Shown here one piece after another: positions 1-11,906 of a stretch of DNA of 55,000 nucleotides. Made by a program: the position numbers and the translations under genes. Position 1 is the stretch's first letter. Every line of letters begins with the position of its first letter. The DNA lies in the NCBI GenBank assembly GCA_000320545.1, contig ADNK01003131.1:1-55000 (forward strand). Direction: 5' to 3'. Below the pieces are notes generated by a model, which saw only the letters and a list, made by a program, of their open reading frames with translations, did not search any database and was not told the origin of the DNA. This stretch comes from Bigelowiella natans CCMP2755. Its lineage: Eukaryota > Cercozoa > Chlorarachniophyceae.

Positions 1-2
1 AA

Positions 3-6
<4 letters not shown>

Positions 7-85
<79 letters not shown>
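7..85. repeat. (AT)n microsatellite
   Basis: About 79 bases of uninterrupted AT dinucleotides. It probably lies in the first intron of the minus-strand gene whose first exon is 124-218. Confidence 0.9.
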
Positions 86-88
<3 letters not shown>

Positions 89-123
89 AAATATAGATTC
101 GTTTCTATCATCATTCTTTTCAC

Positions 124-218
124 CTATCGAAAATCAGCTGTCGTCGCTTGAAGTTTGGGGCCACATGCTTCTTGTTGTAAGCCGTGACGTCCTCTTTGTC
201 ATGTCCGTCCTCGGACAT
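124..218 (-). CDS. First exon of an unidentified gene running off the left edge
   Basis: An ATG at 218 opens a 95-base exon coding 31 codons plus two bases: MSEDGHDKEDVTAYNKKHVA, then PNFKRRQLIFDR. It ends at a good donor (ag|gtgaaa, at 123/124). The peptide is charged and hydrophilic, with no signal peptide or membrane segment. The following intron holds the (AT)n tract at the window edge, and the rest of the gene lies outside. Support is the ATG, the open frame, the donor, and the fact that a minus-strand gene here keeps the strict strand alternation seen across the window. I do not recognise the family. Confidence 0.5.
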
Positions 219-1560
219 GGTTCTGACAAAAGTAATTCGATAAAATTCCTTACTTACTGTTTAGTCATATTCATTGCCTGTAAATGCTACGTACGCCATT
301 CATATTTTCCTATCACTCGATGAACGCATGATATGAATGGGTCCAGTTAAACTTGCATCCGTTTCCCTCCCCTCCCCTCCACAAATTACAGCGCGTACCT
401 CTATGTATCGTTTCGATTTTCCCCTCTCAAGATCTTTGTTGAGAACGTTGGTCCTGCTCGTGCACCACTGTATATCAGAGGAGGACCCAAATCACGAACG
501 AAACCTATTCGCCTTGTCTTAAAATTTTCAGACTTGATTCAGGACAAAAACAAAACCTATATTTCTATATTTTATGGACAAAGTGTATATACGACAACAA
601 ATTATTTACTTTTATTTCATTTTCGATAGAGTTTAGATTGTCGAATGTGTGGAAATCTACTGAAACTGAAATATCAATTTTCATACTCTAAAATAGTTTA
701 TTTTGAGCGAAATGTCGAATATTGGTGCGCTAATATTCTTAAAATGAGTCAATATATCCTAAATTGCACTGCAAACTGTAATAATTGTGACATAATATGT
801 ACAGCTTTGAACTGAAACTGCATCATAGTTGTTGCACTGTCAGTTACCTCCACACTTCAAAACCGAGAGATTCCCCTGCTCTCACCTTCAGAATGTGTAA
901 AACCGCATGCATTTTATGCTTTTAAAAAGACTTCTCAAGGGCAAGAAACGCCTTCATTCCGCATAATAATTTGATGACTTAATATATCGGTTAACATTGC
1001 AGAATTCGTTAACTAACAAATTCGGACTTTATTTCAACTTCAAATAATTGGGTTCCGAGATTTATAACATCCGGTTTTCTCCGGACAAAATCGGCACTAT
1101 CTACTTGCCTCTGAAAGTTATTTTACAAAAATAGGCGAGGAATGAGGAGAATCCCCCTATAATTTTCCCTGACCCACATCGCCAACTTGGAAAAATTTGG
1201 ACTAAACAACTTGCATATAAATTTAGAAAGGTCTTGATTTCTTAATTGAGACAAGGAATTATGCATGTCGTAGTATGGGCTTTGGAGCGTACAATTGCAT
1301 CAAATCACATCCCGATCATTTGCCCTCGGCCTCCCCAGTCCCCCTCCCTACAACTGTGGAAAATCAGGTTCATGAGTAATGGATGGTCATAATGAGATGG
1401 ATTGGCGACTTGATTCTGGCTTAGAACTATACAGTATTGATTTGGTTTTGTGAATAGGAAAAGAGGGCGTCGTCAGCAACTTATTTCCTTGACGAAGGAA
1501 GTTCAACAATAACACTAGGGATCAGTTAGAAGAGAGAGAGGAGCTTAGAAGAACGAAGCA
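219..1560. promoter_or_regulatory. Head-to-head spacer between the left-edge gene and ARP1
   Basis: This 1.3 kb holds the presumed divergent promoters of the minus-strand gene starting at 218 and of ARP1 starting at 1561. It contains no convincing coding frame, no long simple repeat, and none of the CTAG/GCATGC texture of the tail-to-tail spacers. The bases just before the ARP1 ATG (1531-1560) are purine-rich (gagagagaggag), typical of a 5' leader. I see no clear TATA box. Confidence 0.4.
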
Positions 1561-3688
1561 ATGTCCATGCTCAACCAGGTAAATCTCACTGTACTGCTCT
1601 TTTTTTTTTTTACCGTCAATCTCACTCGCGACTCGGGAAAGAAGCTCGATCACCAAACCATCTCTAAGCACTAGGACAGCGTTTATCAATGAAAAATATA
1701 ACAACCACATTCTCTCCTTCCCCGATGAAATTACCAGCATATTTTCCCATAAAAGCTGACCAATATATGTCTTAAGCAATGTCTTGGTCATAATTGAAGA
1801 GTAACTAATTGCCTAATGCATGGTTGGTTGTTCTTTAAAAATGATGACACGATAGACCATTGTGCTTGACAATGGGACCGGCACAATAAAAGCGGGGTAT
1901 TCGGGAACGCAGAAGCCAAAGGTACGTGGAGGGAGACAAATAATCAGATGTACACTACAAACTCATTTTCATTCACGGCTTTGAAAGAAGGAGCAGATAT
2001 GAAAGTGAGTAGATTTAGAAGGGTGGGGAGATATTATGCGATTTACTACCTACCGTTCTTGCCGCCAACCCTTTCCCTAATGTCTTCGTGGAATATTCTA
2101 CTTATGGTCAGTTTACACTATCATCGTACGTGGGTCGGCCTAAGTACGAGAAAGTCATGGCTAAGCAGGAGCGCAAAGAGCCGTATGTGGGCGAGGAGGC
2201 CCAGAACCTCGCAGGGGTGCTCAAACTCAACTACCCGATGAAGCACGGAATCGTCGAAAACTGGGAGGATATGGAAGCTATCTGGTCTTCCTAACCCTAA
2301 CCCTACCCCCCCTTCCATACCCACTGCTTCCATTCTTATTTGTAAAATATTTCTAACTTGATGAATGTCGCTTTCTGCGCTGCTGCGTTGATGACAACTC
2401 TCCCTCCCCCCCCTCCCCCCCTCCTCTTCCTCCTCCCACCGGTAACAACCTCTCGCAGGTCACACATGTACACACAGCTCGCAGTGCAGAAAGACGAGCA
2501 CCCTGTGCTCATCACCGAGCCTCCACTCAATCCGAGGAAAAATCGCGAAAAAATGGCTGAAATATTTTTCGAGACCTTCAACGTCCCTGCCTTCTACGTG
2601 CAGATCCCACCAATCCTATGTAATTATCCTATGTAATAATTACCAAGCTGCTATTTTTATGCGATGTGACGATGTGGTGTTCTTCGGTAGTGAAAGCTGT
2701 GATAGTCCGCTTATGATTTATGTTATTGCGAGTCATTCTTCACATAATCGATTTAGGTTTCTATGAGTCATTCTTCATAATCGATTTAGGTTTATATGCC
2801 TCAGGACGTACGACAGGGCTTGTGCTTGATTCCGGAGAAGGTGTTGGATGATGATGATGATGATGATGATGATAACAACCAATGTAACATTCGTTTGTGA
2901 AGGAAATGACTGTACAAAGTTAATATTGATAACTGTTATTGTTTGCTTTATCAATTGTCGACCCCCCCCCCTTCAATGCTTCAGGAGTTACACACGCTGT
3001 GCCGGTATTATTATCAGTACAAATTCGCTGTTGATGTTCACTCGATAGTAGTGCATGCATGCATAAACAACATAGTATGGTGGACACTATTGGCTCCTTG
3101 TGGTGTGGCATCAGAAGAGTGTATGCGTAGGTCTTTGAAGGTTTCGCTCTCCCACACGCAATGCAGAGGATCGACGTAGCAGGAAGGTAATAATATTAAT
3201 GGGGTTGATGAGTTGTATATAACAGCAGAATTTATTTGATTGGGGAGCTACCGAGTATCATCATCATCATCATCATCATCATCATCTTCACTGTTATTAT
3301 CATGATAGGGATGTTACCGAATACTTACAGAGGCTTCTACGCAAAGCAGGGTTACCTCACCCCCCTACCCCCCTTAAAATCATAATCGGCATTTCCTCCT
3401 CCAAATAGGATCGAGATAATAGATAACTCTCTAGATGTTGCTTGCTGCATTGTTTCTTCAGGCTCTGAGAACACAAACACACACGCGCGCGCACACACAC
3501 ATGCATACCCAGACACGTTTAGCAAATGCCTGGCCTTTCTCTATGCATCGTATGTGTTTCATCATGTGAAGGTTGAGATCATAATAATGATGATGATGAT
3601 AATGATAATCAAGGTATAACTTCCACACATCTGCGGAAATGGAGGTTGTGCGGAATATCAAGGAGAAGGTTCTGCATCATCGATGTTC

Positions 3689-3728
<40 letters not shown>

Positions 3729-3979
3729 CCTCTCCCTCCTCTCCCTCCTCTCCCTATAATATCGGAGTAAATATCAGTAGATTCATTTATCAGTAAAAGA
3801 ATCTTTTCATCATCATAAGTGCGGATTACTGTACAAATAGGTATGCTTCACGTCTTACGACTACAAAAAGGTGATGTTTTGTTGTCCCCCCCCCTATCCC
3901 CCCATCCCTATTCCGTGTGTTATGTATTTTTCCATGTCATAATACATTATTGGTGTTTCTTCAACGACACGTACAGAAA

Positions 3980-4013
<34 letters not shown>

Positions 4014-4026
4014 AATAAATATGTAC

Positions 4027-4078
<52 letters not shown>

Positions 4079-4917
4079 GCATTGTTGCATGTATAGGACG
4101 CTAGAGAGAAGGAGGAAGAACCGAATGCGGAGCAAATCTACAGACTTCCTGATGGAAAATGGATAGGAATCGGCCAGGAGAAGTTTCGAGCACCTGAGGT
4201 GCTGTTCAACCCTGACCTCATAGGTAACAACACCATCTATGTAGCTGCTGCTTATTGAAGAAATCATGTAGGGCTGTACCTCCCCCCCCCCCCCCCCCCT
4301 ATCTCTCTCAATTCAACACATATACATGTGTGTTTGTGTGTGTGTTTGTGTGTGTGTGCGCGCGGGGGGGGATATTGGAGGGGGGGATTTAGAGATGGGT
4401 TGGTATCTGAATGAAGTGATAGGTCGGTGCTCTCTCCTTGTCGTCATCTTTAATATCAAATATGATACTTTAGGCTTGGAGTATCCTGGAGTTCATGAGT
4501 GTTTGGTTGTAGCAGCTCTAGTAGCAAACATATAATGCGCCCCATCATTATGATCAACTACCATAAGATATATATCACCATCATAGCTGGCTCCAAATGA
4601 GTTCTTCTTGCTGCTAGGTAAACGCCATCAAAGCAAGCGATTTGGACATCCGACGCACATTGTACCGCACAATCCTTCTCGCAGGGGGAACCACTACAAA
4701 TCAGGTCGTTATTCGCTCAGAAGTCAACGTCGTTGTTACCATCATCATTAGTGCAGTTGAAGAAATGTTTAGGAAAAACCTCCTACAATGTCGCTGCAGT
4801 CATCATTTTGCTATTGTTCTTACTTACGTGTATTACTTCTCCTCCTCCTCCTCCTCCTCAGGGGTTCCCTGATAGGCTGCTGAATAGCGTGCGGCAGATT
4901 AGTCCCCGTACGTGCTA

Positions 4918-4950
<33 letters not shown>

Positions 4951-5377
4951 TGACTACTACTGCTGCTAGTTAGGAGAGCAAGATATAGATTATGTTGGAT
5001 GGCATTGAATGTAGTCAGAAATCGGAATATCCGTATAATCCATCATCATCATCATCATCATCATCATTGATCATTAATCATTGATCACCATCATCTTAGG
5101 TGATACCAAAATTCGCATCTACGCTCCCCAGGACAGGGTTGAATCGGCATGGATGGGTGAGGCGGACTATGCTGCTGTTCGCCAACACAATAGCCATCAC
5201 TACATTCGTCCTCCCATGATGATCCTCACATCTCTTCCAGATTAGTAACCTTGCCTTTATTTCTTGTCTTCAGGTGGCGCGATCCTTGGAACATTGGCGA
5301 CATTCAAAAAGATGTGGGTTGATAAAGACGAGTACAAGGAGTCGGGCAAGAGCATCTTGTATCGTCGCACTTTCTAG
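1561..5377 (+). CDS. ARP1: Actin-related protein 1 (centractin, dynactin filament subunit)
   Basis: Exons: 1561-1578, 1856-1921, 2112-2284, 2459-2619, 2790-2840, 2985-3004, 3131-3186, 3309-3350, 3614-3668, 3841-3870, 4097-4223, 4474-4508, 4618-4704, 4862-4907, 5100-5156, 5274-5377. All junctions are GT-AG and in phase, giving 375 aa, the normal length for actin/ARP1. Visible actin-fold motifs are the first phosphate loop [34 protein letters not shown], the second phosphate loop LDSGEGVTHAVP, RFRAPE-like KFRAPEVLF, and AGGTTTN. The C-terminus [13 protein letters not shown]...RRTF matches ARP1 rather than conventional actin. By family knowledge it forms the short filament of dynactin, the dynein activator. 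Exon 6 is only 20 bases. Several introns carry long simple repeats. A divergent actin is the alternative, but ARP1 is clearly the better fit. Confidence 0.93.
2729..2792 (+). repeat. Direct duplication of a 3' splice site in ARP1 intron 4
   Basis: A segment of about 30 bases (gagtcattcttc..ataatcgatttaggttt) occurs twice in tandem, around 2730-2760 and 2765-2792. Each copy ends with a usable acceptor (tttag|gttt). The downstream acceptor at 2789/2790 gives the conserved [12 protein letters not shown]. The upstream acceptor at 2756/2757 lies exactly 33 bases earlier, keeps the frame, meets no stop and would insert 11 residues. Confidence 0.85.
3691..3725. repeat. (CT)n microsatellite in ARP1 intron 9
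   Basis: About 35 bases of CT dinucleotide in the intron 3669-3840. It is followed by ccctcc tracts. Confidence 0.85.
3980..4074. repeat. (AC)n-(AT)n-(GT)n compound repeat in ARP1 intron 10
   Basis: (AC)n at about 3981-4011, (AT)n at 4027-4046 and (GT)n at 4047-4074 lie in one intron (3871-4096). The AC and GT tracts are complementary, so the intron RNA could fold on itself. Confidence 0.85.
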
Positions 5378-5931
5378 ATAGCAGACATGAGAATCGTCAG
5401 ATGTGCCAGAGAAGCATAATATAATATAGCACAAGCTTATTGCACATAGACACACCCGCTTTCGCCGGTGTATAGCGAGTAGCGCCCAACAACTAAGGCG
5501 AACCAAATTATTCACCTGCTGCTCCGTAGGTAGGGCATGGAAACATCAAATTATAATTTTATGAACTACGAAAAGATGGACGCAGCAGCTGCCATTATTG
5601 GAGCACCACATATACACAGCGTCTTTAATGCAGTTATGGTAGTATCAGGCTATTCAGTAGTCGTATATTGTAGGGTCACAGATAACGGTCATACTACTAG
5701 CATGTCTATTAGGAGGTAGTTGGTCGCTGTGCATGCATGCCTCTGTATGGCATATTTTGCTTAGAATTTGTCACTCACCCTGCTTATCGATCACGTACAG
5801 CATCGCGGCGATCGAGCGATCTGCGCTACTATAGTGCGGGTGGCGTCGTATCCAGATGTGTGTACGTAATTAAGACGGATGTAATAAATCGAATTAAATT
5901 TGTTCCATATAGTTTGATGTTCATCCTCATG

Positions 5932-5943
5932 CATGCTAGCATG
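5932..5943. repeat. 12-base palindrome catgctagcatg, copy 1
   Basis: A perfect inverted repeat in the ARP1/LamG tail-to-tail spacer. The same 12-mer occurs at 6122, 27258, 46719, 54506 and 54714. Confidence 0.9.
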
Positions 5944-6121
5944 TGTCACACATAGCATCCAGACATGTAATAAAAATGCACTATAGACATACGTATATAT
6001 GATATATATTGTGTCTATTGTATGCCATTGCTGTTAGATTGGACACGTGCATGCGTGCATGCGCGCGGCCATCTAGAAAGTAGATGAGAGGCACCGCCCG
6101 CCACAGCGCAAGCGCAGACGT

Positions 6122-6133
6122 CATGCTAGCATG
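6122..6133. repeat. 12-base palindrome catgctagcatg, copy 2
   Basis: The second copy in the same spacer, followed by cagctg, which is itself a palindrome. Confidence 0.9.
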
Positions 6134-6803
6134 CAGCTGACGACACTGCTAGATCGACTGTACTACAGCATGTGTCTAGATGTGGCGCTATAATGACAGC
6201 CCGCGCTGGATGTGATCAGACTAGCAGGCTTTCATCATTTAGTCATGTTCATACGCGCATATTTGGCTAGATATATGTACTATCGTTATTACTATCTAGC
6301 TATGTACTATAGTATATTTCGCATAGCTAGATAGCAACGTACAGCCAATGATATTCACATGCAGTGTATCCAGTGCATGATGGTTCTAGTGGCTATCTAA
6401 CTATCGATCAGCACAATGAGTGTAGGCTATGGAATAATCAAATTAAAATATGCTTTCCTCTACGCTAGTACGTACAGGTTGCGGCTCTGTGGTAGCGTAT
6501 CGCCTGCAAATTTGAGTGTCCTTACACACAATACCAGCGCACGGGTGTACGCATATAAGCTCTATCTAGCTATAGTGATCAATCCACTACTGGCTCCTTA
6601 CAAAAATTACAGGAACTAATTTCAATCATCAAAGCAAATGAACTCCATCCTCGCATCTCCTTTTCCTGAGATTTATGCATCATCGAAGAATATTCATGAG
6701 AACTATTACCGTAACCAACTGCTACAGTACATCTTGACCTTGTTGGGTGCGTCAAGCATTGCCTGGGAATATGCTCAAAAGATCCAGGGGGCTGTGGCGT
6801 GTA

Positions 6804-7606
6804 CTACGTAAAAGAATCACAGAAACAGACGTTTGTATTATGATACCAGCCAAAGCGCCATGTAACAAAAGGACATGTGCTTTGCACGAAGTCTACCGGT
6901 GTTGTGGCGCTCAGTACAGAGCACTTGTTCCCAGCTCCAGAATTATATAAAGCCAGGACATCAGCGGCAGAGAGGACTCGGTTGTAGATACTAAAACTTC
7001 GCATGCCTCCTTTCCAAAGACAGCTACCATAAAGACATTTACCGATCCAGTTCGTTGAGCGTGTCGCTGTAGGAAGAGGCCACCCCCCTCCTGTCTTAGT
7101 GCCCACCTCTACTCCATTCTTATACACCTGGGGGAGAGGAGAGGAGAGGAGAGTAGAGGGGAGGGGGAAAGGGAAGAAAGAAAATATAAAGATTGTTAAG
7201 TTCCACAGCCGGTTTATTGCGACATTCCTTATCGAAATTATCGGACCTTGAAATCGCCAGTAGCTGATATACTCCAGGCAAAATGAGTGAGCGCTCCATT
7301 TACCAAAAAACCAGGAATTTCTTTGCTGAGGAGTGCCCCTCCTGTATTTCTCATCTCGACTCTGTGGGAAGGGTAAATGATTTTCGTTCAAATTCTTCGT
7401 AAATGGCTTCATGAACTCGGCGTGTTTTCAACGTGGAGAAGACAGAACTACTAACAGTGCACGATAATTAGTTAAGAATGATTAAATTCACGGGTAACAA
7501 ACTTGAGCGTGGAGCCTGTGTTGACGGCGAAAGCTTGAACGTTCATAGCTGTTGGGCTGTTTCCGAACTCGAACAACCGAGCTGTATAGTCAATATACAA
7601 ATTTAC

Positions 7607-7645
<39 letters not shown>

Positions 7646-8416
7646 TGCGTGTTACATGACATAATGCAATGGGCAAACATGTGTGTATGTACAGCATGAC
7701 TAAAATATTCAAAGTTGATGCTGAAATGTTGAGTGATTGTTCACTGCAGCAACAAATGTATTCTCGAAACCACGAAATACTTACAGGAGGAGGTGCTGCC
7801 CCCAACGTTGTCGAATCGGAACCACGATGCGAATGTAGTCGCACCTGAAGAACATACATACATCTGAGCAAAGTCTGCTTAGGAGAGAAATGCCATCGCA
7901 AGTAGGATGGTACAAAGTGCGTATATTAAAAGTGCTTATATATTACCTCCCAGAGGCACGGCATCGAGCTGCACAAAATCGTTCACACCGTCGAATGTAA
8001 GTCCTAATACATACATAGGTATTTGTTAACATCATTTTCCTGTGCTTTTCCAAAGCCATAAGGAAAGAGCTTGCGAGAGCAATAAAATCAATTGATTAGC
8101 TTTGAGTGCCTTCGTTTGGATTGAATTCAGGATTCTGATACGGTGAGGGCATTACTACCTTGACCCGAGTTACATGTGATTCCGTTTTTAAGAGCAGCGT
8201 TCATACTGCCATACTGGTCTTGTGTAGTGCACGTGTCGAAACACAGATGATGTATTGCTGAGCAGGATTGGCCAATACTCAAAAACTTGCTCACTCTGAT
8301 AGACAATGGATATAAGACTTACGTGATTGTTGTGCATAGCTACGGCCAATTATGATCCATGAAAACACCAACCAGAGAGCCCATCTGGTCGTGAATTTAC
8401 ACGGCGGCCACAACAT
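6804..8416 (-). CDS. Secreted LamG/concanavalin-like domain protein
   Basis: Exons in order of reading: 8416-8323, 8293-8159, 8003-7947, 7844-7785, 7581-7492, 7359-7247, 7127-6804, giving 290 aa with all phases consistent. The N-terminus MLWPPCKFTTRWALWLVFSW followed by IIIGRSYAQQ is a clear signal peptide. Next comes a short Cys-rich part (SCSAIHHLCFDTCTTQDQYG). A full LamG-3-type jelly-roll domain follows: LTFDGVNDFVQLDAVPLGG, FASWFRFDN, RLFEFGNSPTAM, THFAWSISATGDF, VYKNGVEV, STNWIGKCLYG and MRSFSIYNRVLSAADVLALY. A Cys-containing tail ends the protein. The domain binds carbohydrate or protein in many secreted proteins, and the ligand here is unknown. Two acceptors (before 8293 and before 7359) need the second AG of an AGAG. 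Exon 7 could have a further intron near its end. Confidence 0.85.
7612..7642. repeat. (AT)n microsatellite in an intron of the LamG gene
   Basis: About 30 bases of AT dinucleotide in the intron between exons 7844-7785 and 7581-7492. Confidence 0.85.
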
Positions 8417-8968
8417 CTCCTAATCGTGTTAGATTCGGCATATTAGCATGAGTTTGAAACAGGCATTTGCATAGCATTGGGTGCAGGCCTTCCCGTGCGG
8501 TAAAGCGGATTATTTAGGCATGCTCTTACGTTTAAAATCTTAGAGAGAAGGAAACCCACGCCAGCACTAGAGAGGCAAAACTACGTGCATGAAAATGATG
8601 TTGGTGGCTTTACCATCCACTACACTGCGAGAAGCTGAGGATGAGGCGTGTGTTTGTCTGTGTGAGATTGAGATGTGCTCGTTTGAAACCGAAGTCGTAA
8701 CGCCGCTCCCGTGGGAAAGAAAGCATGCCATTTTTTCCCTGCGACTTCTTGAAAACCCATGTCTTACTTACCAAGAAGAACACCCTGTCATTCAGGCCAT
8801 TTGCCGCATTGCGACTTCATAGGAGATCAGAAATCGACGGAATATATAAGGCTTCTAATGTGGTCAAACCTATCAAATAGATCGAAAACACAGGTCGTTT
8901 TATACGGTGCGACAACGAAGAAAGTACTAAGAAATACGGGCAGCCGAAGTTCGACGTCGTAGTATCCG
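8417..8968. promoter_or_regulatory. Head-to-head spacer, LamG gene / hydroxylase gene
   Basis: These 552 bases separate two divergent ATGs (8416 minus, 8969 plus) and presumably hold both promoters. I see no coding exon with family similarity, no long microsatellite and no palindrome island. Confidence 0.4.
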
Positions 8969-9668
8969 ATGACCGCCGCCTCTGCGTGGCTCGGATGCCC
9001 GACGGCGGGAAGAGGAGGGGGGTGCTTTCTGCGATCACTGCTGATTTTATTTGCAGTCGCGGTGGCGATGCTTGCGGTAGGTCTGGCAGCAACTATAGCG
9101 AAATAACTCATGCCCAATGCCTTCTTTGTGATACTTCTCTCTCATTAAAGATTCGAAAAGTAGTAATAGTAGCAGTAGTAGTAGTTCGGAAGGAGATTGT
9201 GGAATTATGTGGATGCCCTTTTGAGATTTTTTCTGGTCATTTTGTCTGCATCTATTCCTAAGCATTCGGGCGATTATTGTTTATCGTTTGGAGTCATCGT
9301 GTTTCTCGTTTTTGACTCCACATCCCTGTAGTGTCTTCACAATCGTTTGTCTTCACAATCGTTTGTTTCCTGTACGATTAGGTATGCATGCAAAGGGGCG
9401 GATATTCAATATCAAAGCTGCCGTATATGATCGAAAGTGTCGTGGTATGAAGTTGTTTTGTTTCGTCTCCAGAGCGTCGTCATTAAAACGCATATCTTGT
9501 AGCCAGGACGGAGTCTTGCGGCATAAGCATTTAAGCATGATATATTGTAATCAGTACGAGGGTTTCGTGGCTTTGGATACCCGCATCAGAGAAGTTTCAG
9601 GAGGGGAAGATCGCCAACGATTCTTCAATAAGGACAACTTTCCACTCGTTCAAGACTTCGAAAACCAT

Positions 9669-9702
<34 letters not shown>

Positions 9703-9759
9703 ACAAACAGAAGGACGCACACGCACATGCATGTCCGCATACATATTTGTGTATGTGTA

Positions 9760-9805
<46 letters not shown>

Positions 9806-10403
9806 GTTGCACCATCATCATAGATAGGGGAGATGCAAGCAGAGCTAGAGTACGTTATGAAGCATATCCCCACACCACAATTCGACAAAGTCGTACCCGG
9901 GCAGGTGAGCGATGATGATGATGATGATAATTTTCATGGTGACATTAGCAGTGATTACGATAAGCTGCTGGTACTTGCTCATTCCATGCATACAACAATA
10001 CTTCCGCTTCTTTCCATCGCTGCTTGACTTTTACTGAGTTAATAATGCGTTTCTGCATATTTGATTACTAGTACGATAAATGCTGACGATATATTGTATT
10101 TCCCTTGTGCGGCGTTTGAAGTGTAAAACGGATGTCATGATTAGTTAGTAGCGGTACAGTTGAGTTGATTGGTATCTATCGTACTTCCTGCATGTTGTGT
10201 CAAAGGGACCTCTCAATCGAGATAAAAAATGGACGGTTTTTCAGGTAGTAGTAGTAGTAGTAGTAGTAGTATCCTAAATCAAGCCGGAAAATAAGGCGGA
10301 AGGAGGAAGGGAGGGAGAAGGGAATGCTCTATATTTTGTCTTTAACGTGGTGCCAACGCCAAATCGTTTTGATTACTGTTACCATTAATTATGCTTTTCC
10401 TAC

Positions 10404-10470
<67 letters not shown>

Positions 10471-10879
10471 TATAAAATTAATACCAAACATCTTTGGTTT
10501 TAGTATTAGCACACTAATAGCCCCACCCTCCCCCCTCCCCCCTCTTCCTCCCTCCTTCTTCAGTTTCGGGTCTACAACCGTGATTTGGAATTCAATCACA
10601 AGTTGTGCCCGGTGACCTCAGGTAGTAGTACCCGATTGATGTATTTACGGTATTAAACGCATCATATTTTCTTACTTTTGCTTGCCCCCTCCCCTCCCCA
10701 CCCCCTCTTTATTGCCCCGCAACCTTTCTCTTTTAGCGTTGGTAAAAAAGTACACAGATATATCTTACGCCATGTTTTCGATACTACACGGACCAAAGTA
10801 CATCCCACCGCACAAAGGTGGTGCTACTACTGTGAAATCACGAGCAGCTGGAAATGAAAAGATAGAATGGGGGAGAGGC

Positions 10880-10929
<50 letters not shown>

Positions 10930-10946
10930 AGAAAGATACAAGGAAT

Positions 10947-10977
<31 letters not shown>

Positions 10978-11869
10978 CCTTGTGTGTGTGTGTGAGAGCG
11001 AGCGTACGGAGATGTGTAAATGAATTTGTCAGTTGCAAACTATGCTTTATCGTGTCTCTACACCCTCCTCTCCACTTAAACAGGTTTATACTCCGGAGTC
11101 CTGCGAGTGCATATTCCCCTCAAAGTGCCAAGTACTATTATTAATTATTGTAAATATCATTATTAGTATCATCATTATAACTAGCAGTTTTTCGTCGTCA
11201 TCATAACAACACATGTGATCCCCCGCATCCGTGAGCACGTTCTCTCTCTCTCTACCTAGACGAATGCAGCAATACAGCGCCATCTCAGTCGTCATCACCC
11301 CCCCCATCTTCGGTCGGAGAGTGCTACATACGGGTCAAGAACGAGACTAGGATATGGGAGGTCATTATATATCAGGAGCAGTAGCAAAATAAGTAGTAGA
11401 TGCAGTAGTAGTTTAGTAGTATTCAGGGTTGTGGTAGAGAAGTATAGAGTACAACTGTGCAGGATCGCCACAATCAATCATCACTTTTCTATTGCATACA
11501 TTTGGCATCATTCACCTCTTGCTCCTGATTGAGAAGACACACCATCGTTAGCCGACTTATAAAATCTAATTCTGCCTACCCGCCCCTCCTCCCCCTGACC
11601 ATCATTTCGTCAATCTTGAAGGAAGGGAAGGCGCTTGTGCTCGACGACTCGCTTGAGCATGAGGTGTATCTAAATGTCAAAGCACAACGCGTGGTTTTAT
11701 TCCTGGACATTCGTAGGTGAGTGTGCTAGTAGCAGCAGCTGTAGTATGCATGATTGGGGGGGGGGGGCGATGGGGAAGGAGGGTGTCCGTTGTTTATCAT
11801 TTTTTTTCTCTAGCAGCCAGGCAGTAGTGAGATCTTTGATGTAGGAGGAACTTCCACCTCCTTTATGTG

Positions 11870-11906
<37 letters not shown>

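Larger units (their letters stand above)
5378..6803. other. Tail-to-tail spacer with CTAG/GCATGC palindrome island
   Basis: This 1.4 kb lies between the ends of ARP1 (+) and the LamG gene (-). I see no convincing coding frame. From about 5900 to 6420 the sequence is crowded with ctag, gctagc, gcatgc, tgcatgc and agctag words. The palindrome catgctagcatg occurs twice (5932-5943 and 6122-6133). Several aataaa-like words (for example near 5883 and 5969) could serve as poly(A) signals for ARP1. Confidence 0.6.

Noticed and set aside
2291-2306. Telomere-like cctaaccctaaccct
   Set aside because: There are only about two units, inside an ARP1 intron with flanking C-runs. This is not a telomere or an internal telomeric array.
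3890-4082. Long frames of His-Thr, Val-Cys or Tyr-Ile repeats over dinucleotide tracts, here and at 9597-9915, 10342-10615, 18359-18685 and 45017-45239
   Set aside because: They are translations of (AC)n, (GT)n and (AT)n microsatellites inside introns of supported genes.
8817-9265. Minus-strand frames opposite the hydroxylase first exon
   Set aside because: They are shadows. The plus-strand ATG at 8969 opens a transmembrane anchor that joins in phase to the catalytic exons.
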